DNA of 12,402 nucleotides from Bacteroidales bacterium (GTDB taxonomy: Bacteria; Bacteroidota; Bacteroidia; Bacteroidales; UBA932). The translations under genes were made by a program, and so were the position numbers. Below, piece by piece: positions 5,596 through 12,402 of this stretch. The notes beneath the pieces are model-generated. The model had not been told where the DNA came from. It worked only from the letters and a program-made list of their open reading frames with translations, and ran no database searches. Location: positions 1 through 12,402 of the forward strand of contig JABUTQ010000149.1 in assembly GCA_021443605.1 (NCBI GenBank). The letters run 5' to 3'. The first letter of the stretch is position 1. Each line of letters starts with the position of its first letter.

Positions 5596-8500
5596 ATGAA
5601 GTTGATATTCTTGTTATTGGGACTTACATACGGAACTTCTTCCGTAAAGTGGCCGGATGGTGAATACACAAAACTTTGGGAGCAGGCCGAGGAGGCGATG
5701 AAGGTCGATCTGCCGCAAAAAGCGGTATCGTACCTCAAGGAGATAGAGAAAAAAGCCATTGCAGCCGGTGACACGTTGGAGTTGTACGATGTCCTGGATG
5801 TCATCAGCAATAACCTCCGTTCATATAATTGGAAAGAGGCCAGGGTATATGGCAATCGTGTAAGTCAACTTGAACAGACTCTCGAAAACGACCTCGATGC
5901 GAATATAAAGAAATATGCCTCACATCCGAAGTTGGATATTCTTCTCCTTTGGAAGGTAAACAATATGAAGTGGGAAGAAGATCGCCAGATGGATCATAAT
6001 TCTGAAAATTATCTTAAAATCAAGCAGTTGTGTGAAGAGATAATGAAGACTTATCCCAAGTCTCCGCGACTGGACGATTTTCGGGAGATTGTTGCAGGGA
6101 TGGATTCGAAAGACATTTCAATGGAGTGCTGCGATGCGTTCAGCCCCGGTTCAGAGCAGCTTTTCAGGTTCAGTACAAAGAATGTAAATCAAATCAACAT
6201 AGAGCTTTTTAAACTTGGAACGGACAGCAGCACTTTGGTCGGTAATTTTAAGATAACCAGTTTGCAGGACAAGTACAATATCGCCGAGTCGAGCTCCACC
6301 AGAATCCCTTTCTCTGAAAAAGGGATATATAAAGTAGTGGCATCCTGTGGAGATGCTTCTGTAAGTAAAACGCTGTATGTCAGTAATGTGGCAGCGGCAA
6401 GGCGCCAAATTGACGGCAAGTGGCAGATTTATGTAGCCGACGTCAATACCGGAAAGCCCGCGGACGAAGTCACCGTCACTGCGGTTACAACGATGAAAAA
6501 TTCAACCCCTTTCATCAAAGGGGGAAAGAATGACAATGTTGTGGTTTCGGAGAAGAGCTATCGTCTGGACGGTTTTACAGACCTTGACCAAAAGCTCATG
6601 AACGACAAAGGGTACAGTTCCATCCTCGTTCTGGATGTTAATGGGGATTCCTTCTCGTACCAGAACATCATAGACAGACCGGCAAGATACAGAAATGAGG
6701 AGAAAGACAAATCGCTTGTGAAAGGGGCGGTCGTATTCACGGACCGCAAGCTCTACCGTCCGGAAGATGAGATTCAATTCAAGGTAATTTGCTATTCTAC
6801 CCGTGGAGACAGTGGCGAAGTGATGGCAAAAGAAAACGTGACAGTCCGGCTCTATTCCCCGAAACATCAACTTGTTGGTAATTCTATTTTATTGAAAACC
6901 AATAATATGGGGTCGGCAAGCGGAAGTTTCAGAATCCCGAAAGACTCTGAGAACGGCCGTTATACGATTAATGTCAACAATTTGGGATATGCTTCGTTTA
7001 GGGTGGAAGAATACTCCACTCCCGATTTCTTCATCGATCCCGAAATTGACAAAGGAACCTATTCTTTCGACGATGTTCTCACTGCAAAAGGATTTGTGAA
7101 AGGATATGCCGGCGTGCCTGTCTCCTCTGCCGAGATTGAATACGAAGTGATGGCTGCTTCTTGCTCATCTCCACGCGATTACGACTATTATTACGTTTCC
7201 GAGAAGATTGCCGAAGGGAAGATAAATACAGGCGCGGATGGTAGTTATGCCATCAACTTCAAGGCTAAAAGAATTGGCGATAAGGCTGTAAAGAATGTAC
7301 GGTATCAAGTCTTTGTCAAGGCCACAAACCCTGTCGGAGGCACTTGCGAAGAGTTCCAGACTCTCTATGCCGCAGAAAGTCCGGTATTCTTGAGCGCAGC
7401 CTTTGCACAATCTTCTATGCAGGATTCGATGATGTTGGTTGACAAGAACAAGAACAACGGATTTGTAATCAATGCCAAGAATCTTGCAGATGGGGACGTG
7501 GATATCGATATAAATTACACTTTATCAAAGGACAACAAGATTGTAAAGAAAGGCGTTACAAGATATGGACAAAAGATTGCCGTAGATTTTGCTTCTATGG
7601 AATCCGGCAGTTATCGGCTTGATTATAGTGTTCAGTGGCGTGGGCGCAAGATTGAGGACAAATGTACATTTGCATTGTTTGCCCTTGATGACAAGAAATC
7701 ACCGATTGCCGCAGACCTGTTCTTCTATCCCGTCGAGGAGAGCGGAATCGGCTTTATGATTGGAACGAGCTGCGATGACCTCTATGTCGAGGCAGAGGTG
7801 ATAGACCGCGATAAAGTGCTTCACAGAATCCCTATCCATCTTTGCAACGAGAGCAGATATTTTGAATTTCCTTACAAGGATAAATATAATGATGCCGTGA
7901 TATTGAGCATTTTCGGATTCAGGAATGGGAAGTCATTGAATGAGGTCCACACGTTCAAAAGACCAAAAGACAAGACCACATTTGATTTGAAAATCAGCTC
8001 TTTCCGTGATAAGACCACACCTAAGACAAATGAAACTTTTGATGTTGTCGGCCCTTCCGGAGCAGAGCTTGCAGTTTCAATTTTTGATGTCACTACAGAC
8101 AGATATGGCTCTAACAGCTTCTGGTTCAATCCATTCTATGAATATAACACCTACGCCCCAAATATCTCGACCAACCTGAGATGGACTTCAACCGTGAGGT
8201 TTTATGACAAGACTGGAATAAGGACAAAGTCCGAGCTCGGCGCATTGCGCAGGGGAGGCGCGATGGAAATTGAATCAGACAAGATGATGGCAACCGAAAA
8301 TATGGCAGCTCCGGTTTTGACTATGGATATGGCTGCCGGTGCTTTCGAAGAAAGCGATACCGCATACAGTATGAACAACAAGGAAGCCAATGTAGAAGCT
8401 GAAGAGGAGAGTCTCGATAACGCCGATGTCCGTACAGATTTCGGTCAGACTTTGGCATTTATCCCTCACCTGCAGATTGGTTTGCTCGGCAAGGAGTCTG

Positions 8501-10347
8501 TGTCCTTCACCACCACTGATGCCCTTTCAACCTTCAGGGTGATGGTTTTCGGACATACCAAAAAAATGCACAGAGGATATGTTGAAAAGTCTTTCATAGT
8601 GGCCAAAGAGGTGATGGTAAATTGCAACCTGCCTCAGTTCGTAACGGCTTCGGATAAGATTACCTTCCGTGCAAATATCGCAAATTCAAGCGATAAGGAG
8701 CATTCAGGCAAGGCTGTGATTGAGATAAACGATGCAGAGACAGGAGAAAAGATTGCCGGGCAGAGCAAAGAGTTGTCTCTCCTTTCCGGTGCTCAGAGCG
8801 ATGTGGCATTCGATGTTGATATCCCCGAAGGGGTGTCGAAATTGGAAGTGAAGATAGGTTTCAACGGCAAGAACATATCTGACGGCGAGAGACATATCAT
8901 CGAAGTGATTCCTTCAGCTCAGAAAGTGACTGAGGCTGTGGCATTTGTCATTGGGGGAGAGATGAATCGCAAAATGGCCGAGAAGGAAGCCGAGCAACGA
9001 TTCGGCCGGTTCCATGGCACAATGGAGTATCGTGAATATACAACCCTCTCTGCCGTAAAGGATGCCGTAAAGAACATAAACAAACCATTGAACAAGAATG
9101 TTATCGGCTGGATCGAATACCTTTGGCTCAACAGTGTGAAGGCATACATAGACAATGGCGCTCCCAAGGTTGATGTCGAAGCGGCCGTTACCAATATCAA
9201 GGCTGCGCAGAACGGCGATGGAGGATTTGGCTGGTTCCCTCAGATGCTCTCATCCGACTGGCTCACGCTTATGTTCCTGGAGAAGATGTCCCAGCTGGAC
9301 AACCTTGGAATACAGGATATGAAGCCTTTCGATGAGATCCGCAAAAAGGCTGTCTCTTATATAGATGGAGAGATTGAAAGTGAATTGGGCGATAAGGAGA
9401 TATATTACGATATGCTTGTATCTCTCTATTACGTCCGCCTTGCATACGGACAATATCAAATGCCGGAGAAAGTTGCCACCGGTCTGAAGACACTTGTAAG
9501 TTGGCTTGACAAGGGGTGGATTAAACAGCCGATTCTCGAGAAAGTGAAGATTTGCCGTATCCTTCTCGATTGCAAGACATCTTACGGCTTCAACGCCAAG
9601 GACATAGACAAGATTCTCAATCCGATAGTAGCATCTTTGAAAGATTATGCTGTTGTAAATAAGACACTTGGGGTGTATTATCCCAATGCGGTGATGCCTT
9701 TCCGCGGATTGCTCCATACTGAGATTTATGCACACTCAATGTTGCTTGACCTATTTAACCGCCTCGGTGAGAAGGAGATGGTTCGCGGGCTCACACAATG
9801 GCTGATGCTTCAGAAACATAATCAGGCCTGGGAAAACAACGTGGCTACCTGCGATGCAGTTTATGCGTTGTTGAGCAATAAGGTGGAGGACGTGAAGTTC
9901 GGTGCCGTATATTACACCTATACTGCTCCTATGTTGTCACTCGATGAGACTGGTAAGGAACTGAAAGTCAAGAGGACATTTGTCCTTGACGGCAAGACGC
10001 TCAAAGAAGGAGACCGTCTCCGCAAGGGGGATAAGGTCACGATGAACCTCGAGGTTTATAGTGATGAAAACCGCTCTTTCGTGGAGATGACGGCAATGCG
10101 TCCTGCTTGCCTCTATCCGGTTGACGAACGCTCTTATCCGATGTGGACAAGCTATTTCGAGCAGAAGGCATCTTGCAGCAAATACTATTTCCAGACTCTT
10201 GCCGAAGAGGATACCCACTATTCACAAGATTTCTACGTGACACAAGACGGTATATTCAATTCGGGAACAGTAACTATTGAAAGTACCTATGCTCCCGAAT
10301 ATCGCGGACACACAGGCGCTTACAAGATTGAGGTGAGACAGAAATGA
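5596..10347 (+). CDS. Alpha-2-macroglobulin family protein lacking the thioester motif
   Basis: A 1583-residue protein of the bacterial alpha-2-macroglobulin (A2M) type, thought to trap proteases at the cell envelope. Residues 1-16 form a short hydrophobic segment (MKLIFLLLGLTYG...) that may be a signal peptide. It contains no lipobox Cys, and no earlier in-frame start exists after the stop at 5560. A helical region follows (about 28-110). An MG1-like part comes next, then MG2 with GAVVFTDRKLYRP (377-389) and MG3 with FRVEEYSTPDFF (468-479). A Met/Ala-rich then acidic linker at 890-945 sits where the bait region would be. The A2M domain begins at RTDFGQTLAFIPHLQ (946). The helical thioester-domain-like region (about 1144-1440) has GDGGFGWFP (1207-1215), and a C-terminal beta domain ends the protein. 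The CxEQ thioester motif is absent, and only about 64 residues separate EY (1144-1145) from GDGGF. The usual partner pbpC is not in view. The protein is shorter than the roughly 1800-2000 residues common in this phylum. Covalent trapping is therefore unlikely. Confidence 0.9.
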   Translation: MKLIFLLLGLTYGTSSVKWPDGEYTKLWEQAEEAMKVDLPQKAVSYLKEIEKKAIAAGDTLELYDVLDVISNNLRSYNWKEARVYGNRVSQLEQTLENDLDANIKKYASHPKLDILLLWKVNNMKWEEDRQMDHNSENYLKIKQLCEEIMKTYPKSPRLDDFREIVAGMDSKDISMECCDAFSPGSEQLFRFSTKNVNQINIELFKLGTDSSTLVGNFKITSLQDKYNIAESSSTRIPFSEKGIYKVVASCGDASVSKTLYVSNVAAARRQIDGKWQIYVADVNTGKPADEVTVTAVTTMKNSTPFIKGGKNDNVVVSEKSYRLDGFTDLDQKLMNDKGYSSILVLDVNGDSFSYQNIIDRPARYRNEEKDKSLVKGAVVFTDRKLYRPEDEIQFKVICYSTRGDSGEVMAKENVTVRLYSPKHQLVGNSILLKTNNMGSASGSFRIPKDSENGRYTINVNNLGYASFRVEEYSTPDFFIDPEIDKGTYSFDDVLTAKGFVKGYAGVPVSSAEIEYEVMAASCSSPRDYDYYYVSEKIAEGKINTGADGSYAINFKAKRIGDKAVKNVRYQVFVKATNPVGGTCEEFQTLYAAESPVFLSAAFAQSSMQDSMMLVDKNKNNGFVINAKNLADGDVDIDINYTLSKDNKIVKKGVTRYGQKIAVDFASMESGSYRLDYSVQWRGRKIEDKCTFALFALDDKKSPIAADLFFYPVEESGIGFMIGTSCDDLYVEAEVIDRDKVLHRIPIHLCNESRYFEFPYKDKYNDAVILSIFGFRNGKSLNEVHTFKRPKDKTTFDLKISSFRDKTTPKTNETFDVVGPSGAELAVSIFDVTTDRYGSNSFWFNPFYEYNTYAPNISTNLRWTSTVRFYDKTGIRTKSELGALRRGGAMEIESDKMMATENMAAPVLTMDMAAGAFEESDTAYSMNNKEANVEAEEESLDNADVRTDFGQTLAFIPHLQIGLLGKESVSFTTTDALSTFRVMVFGHTKKMHRGYVEKSFIVAKEVMVNCNLPQFVTASDKITFRANIANSSDKEHSGKAVIEINDAETGEKIAGQSKELSLLSGAQSDVAFDVDIPEGVSKLEVKIGFNGKNISDGERHIIEVIPSAQKVTEAVAFVIGGEMNRKMAEKEAEQRFGRFHGTMEYREYTTLSAVKDAVKNINKPLNKNVIGWIEYLWLNSVKAYIDNGAPKVDVEAAVTNIKAAQNGDGGFGWFPQMLSSDWLTLMFLEKMSQLDNLGIQDMKPFDEIRKKAVSYIDGEIESELGDKEIYYDMLVSLYYVRLAYGQYQMPEKVATGLKTLVSWLDKGWIKQPILEKVKICRILLDCKTSYGFNAKDIDKILNPIVASLKDYAVVNKTLGVYYPNAVMPFRGLLHTEIYAHSMLLDLFNRLGEKEMVRGLTQWLMLQKHNQAWENNVATCDAVYALLSNKVEDVKFGAVYYTYTAPMLSLDETGKELKVKRTFVLDGKTLKEGDRLRKGDKVTMNLEVYSDENRSFVEMTAMRPACLYPVDERSYPMWTSYFEQKASCSKYYFQTLAEEDTHYSQDFYVTQDGIFNSGTVTIESTYAPEYRGHTGAYKIEVRQK

Positions 10348-10372
10348 TAAACTTTAGCATTGGAAAAATTAT

Positions 10373-11719
10373 ATGAAAATAGCAGTAGCTGGCACCGGAT
10401 ATGTAGGCTTGTCAATAGCCACTCTGCTTGCGCAGCACAATGAAGTGACGGCCGTGGATGTCATCCCCGAAAAGGTGGATATGATAAATCGCAGACACTC
10501 TCCCATACAGGATGAGTATATCGAGAAGTACCTATCTGGTGAGGATATTGACGGCAATCCTCTGACACTCAATCTAAAAGCCACCCTTGACGGCCGTGCC
10601 GCCTATAAAGATGCAGAATATGTTGTAATTGCGGCACCAACCAATTATGATGCGCAGAAAAATTATTTCGACACCAGCCACGTGGAAGATGTCATCAATC
10701 TTGTGCTTGAGGTGAATCCGGATGCGGTGATGGTGATAAAATCCACTATACCGGTTGGTTATTGCCGCTCACTCTATGTGAAGTATGCGCCGCAGTTTTT
10801 ATATCGGCCCGAATTGAAGGGGAAAAAATTCAACCTTTTGTTTTCTCCTGAGTTTCTGCGTGAAAGCAAGGCGCTCTACGACAATCTCTATCCGAGCCGT
10901 ATCATTGTTGGATACCCCAAAATAATCGACATAGACGACAAGAATTTTACAGAAGAGAATGCTGCCATAACTGCCATAAGCAATCCGGATGCGGAGAAAC
11001 ACGCCACAATTTTTGCCGATTTGCTCAGGCAGGGTGCTGTCAAGAAAGATGTCTATACCCTTTTTATGGGGATGAAAGAGGCGGAGGCCGTGAAACTCTT
11101 TGCGAACACATATCTTGCCTTGAGAGTGAGCTACTTTAATGAACTTGATACTTATGCCGAGATAAAAGGGCTTGATTCAAAGGCGATTATCGAAGGGGTT
11201 GGACTTGACCCGAGAATCGGGACGCATTACAATAACCCCAGTTTCGGTTACGGTGGATATTGCCTTCCTAAAGACACGAAGCAGCTTCTCGCCAATTATG
11301 AAGATGTCCCCCAGAATATGATGACTGCCATTGTGGAGAGCAACCGCACCCGTAAAGACTATATCGCAGACCGAGTGTTGCAGATAGCCGGAGCATACGG
11401 GAGCAACAGTTCGTTTGATGCAAGCAAGGAGCGCGAAGTCGTCATCGGGGTGTATCGCCTCACGATGAAGAGCAATTCCGACAATTTCCGTCAGAGTTCG
11501 ATTCAGGGAGTGATGAAGCGCATTAAGGCGAAGGGGGCCACGGTAATCGTTTATGAGCCTTCGCTTGAAGATGGAAGCACCTTCTTCGGCAGCCGTGTGG
11601 TGAACGATCTTGATAAGTTCAAGGCTAAGAGTCAGGCAATTATAGCAAACAGATATGACTCCAGCCTCGACGACGTGATGGAAAAAGTATATACAAGAGA
11701 TATTTTCAAGAGGGATTAG
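10373..11719 (+). CDS. ugd: UDP-glucose 6-dehydrogenase (nucleotide sugar dehydrogenase)
   Basis: A cytoplasmic NAD+-dependent enzyme that oxidises UDP-glucose to UDP-glucuronate in two steps. The 448-residue protein begins with the Rossmann motif GTGYVG (7-12). It then shows STIPVG (124-129), SPEFLRE (158-164), the catalytic-domain helix with K241 and N245 (KLFANTYLALRVSYFNELD), and the active-site loop GYGGYCLPKD with nucleophile C297 and D301. The C-terminal UDP-binding domain includes VIGVYRLTMKSNSDNFRQSS (357-376). The N-terminal half most resembles the E. coli Ugd type (about 390 residues), and extra length appears around 181-210 and at the C-terminus. A GDP-mannose or UDP-ManNAc dehydrogenase is less likely because the next gene is a UDP-glucuronate 4-epimerase. 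The start lies 25 bases after the A2M stop, with no clear promoter between them and no strong Shine-Dalgarno sequence. Confidence 0.92.
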   Translation: MKIAVAGTGYVGLSIATLLAQHNEVTAVDVIPEKVDMINRRHSPIQDEYIEKYLSGEDIDGNPLTLNLKATLDGRAAYKDAEYVVIAAPTNYDAQKNYFDTSHVEDVINLVLEVNPDAVMVIKSTIPVGYCRSLYVKYAPQFLYRPELKGKKFNLLFSPEFLRESKALYDNLYPSRIIVGYPKIIDIDDKNFTEENAAITAISNPDAEKHATIFADLLRQGAVKKDVYTLFMGMKEAEAVKLFANTYLALRVSYFNELDTYAEIKGLDSKAIIEGVGLDPRIGTHYNNPSFGYGGYCLPKDTKQLLANYEDVPQNMMTAIVESNRTRKDYIADRVLQIAGAYGSNSSFDASKEREVVIGVYRLTMKSNSDNFRQSSIQGVMKRIKAKGATVIVYEPSLEDGSTFFGSRVVNDLDKFKAKSQAIIANRYDSSLDDVMEKVYTRDIFKRD

Positions 11720-11725
11720 AGGACT

Positions 11726-12402
11726 ATGCTCCATATATTAGTTACAGGATGTGCCGGTTTTATTGGAAGTTTTCTCTGCAAGAGGATTCTGGCAGAGAAA
11801 ACTGATGCTGTGGTCATAGGAATCGACAATTTGAACGACTACTACGATGTCCGTATCAAGGAATGGCGTCTCGAACAACTTCTCAAGTTTGGTGACAGGT
11901 TTGTCCCCATTCGTGGCAGTATCTCAGACAAGTCGTTGACAGATAAAGTTTTTGCAGAGTATAATCCGGAAATCGTAGTGAATCTTGCGGCTCAGGCCGG
12001 TGTTCGATACAGCATAACGAACCCCGATGCATACATAGAGAGCAACATCATAGGATTCTATAATGTTCTTGAGGCGTGCCGCCACAGTTATGATAATGGC
12101 GCCCAAGGTGTGAGACATCTTGTATATGCCTCATCGTCAAGTGTATATGGGAATAACGAAAAAGTGCCATACAGTACTGACGACAATGTCGACAATCCTG
12201 TAAGCCTTTATGCGGCAACCAAGAAGAGCAATGAGCTGATGGCTCACGCATATTCGAAGATATACGACATCCCATCGACAGGATTGCGTTTCTTTACGGT
12301 ATATGGCCCCGCGGGGAGACCAGATATGGCATATTTCAGCTTTACCGACAAATTGTTGAAAGGGGAGAAGATAAAGATTTTCAACTACGGAAACTGTTTG
12401 CG
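11726..12402 (+). CDS. UDP-glucuronate 4-epimerase, 5' part (open at right edge)
   Basis: A short-chain dehydrogenase/reductase-fold epimerase that interconverts UDP-glucuronate and UDP-galacturonate using bound NAD. The frame starts at the ATG at 11726, six bases after the ugd stop, and stays open to the window edge. It gives 225 complete residues of a family usually about 330-350 long. A purine-rich AGAGGA (11718-11723), overlapping the ugd stop, may serve as a weak ribosome-binding site. Motifs are the NAD-binding TGCAGFIG (7-14), NLAAQAGVRYS (86-96), YASSSSVYG (134-142) and the catalytic Y162 and K166 in LYAATKKSNELMAH. RFFTVYGPAGRPDMAYF (188-204) is characteristic of CapI/LspL-type GlcA epimerases rather than GalE. 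The position directly after ugd supports UDP-glucuronate as substrate, and the pair would supply galacturonate for capsule, O-antigen or other surface glycan. Confidence 0.9.
   Translation, partial: MLHILVTGCAGFIGSFLCKRILAEKTDAVVIGIDNLNDYYDVRIKEWRLEQLLKFGDRFVPIRGSISDKSLTDKVFAEYNPEIVVNLAAQAGVRYSITNPDAYIESNIIGFYNVLEACRHSYDNGAQGVRHLVYASSSSVYGNNEKVPYSTDDNVDNPVSLYAATKKSNELMAHAYSKIYDIPSTGLRFFTVYGPAGRPDMAYFSFTDKLLKGEKIKIFNYGNCL

Noticed and set aside
11177..11734. 185-codon minus-strand frame opposite the 3' half of ugd
   Set aside because: It lies opposite the catalytic Cys loop and UDP-binding domain of ugd and has no identifiable domain. It is a shadow frame.

Overview
The window looks like chromosomal core-type DNA from a member of the Bacteroidota, most likely order Bacteroidales. 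The evidence is the set of families: a short HsdR_N-type nuclease protein next to holA, a CCA-adding enzyme fused to an HD domain, a Bacteroidetes-style alpha-2-macroglobulin with an N-terminal helical region and Met/Ala-rich linker, and an AAA-ATPase-like/PD-(D/E)XK protein. Possible promoters also carry the TAnnTTTG -7 motif of this phylum, and Shine-Dalgarno sequences are weak or absent. The genus cannot be named from this sequence alone.

Layout. On the minus strand, reading from about 2050 down to 1, lie a small PD-(D/E)XK protein, the CCA tRNA nucleotidyltransferase (overlapping it by 8 bases) and, after a 76-base gap with its own promoter-like sequence, the first 54 codons of an AAA-ATPase-like protein cut by the window edge. 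On the plus strand, from 2092 to the right edge, six genes run in one direction with gaps of 4 to 51 bases: holA (clamp-loader delta), an AI-2E/PerM-type membrane permease, a dicarboxylate/amino-acid:cation symporter, a 1583-residue alpha-2-macroglobulin family protein, UDP-glucose 6-dehydrogenase, and the 5' part of a UDP-glucuronate 4-epimerase. The last gene is open at the right edge. Only 41 bases separate the divergent start codons at 2050 and 2092.

How the genes fit together. The last two plus-strand genes form a clear pathway pair, UDP-Glc to UDP-GlcA to UDP-GalA, that supplies sugars for surface polysaccharide, so a glycan locus may continue to the right. The other plus-strand genes (replication, two transporters, an envelope A2M) share no pathway and are simply closely packed. 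The nuclease and CCA-enzyme genes are probably translationally coupled.

There are no tRNA or rRNA genes, CRISPR arrays, insertion sequences or long repeats that I can see. I found no convincing undescribed multi-gene system. The points most worth a second look are the thioester-less, shortened A2M, the HsdR_N/CCA-enzyme coupling, the compact divergent promoter region with possibly leaderless transcripts, and a symporter with substitutions at cation- and substrate-site positions.
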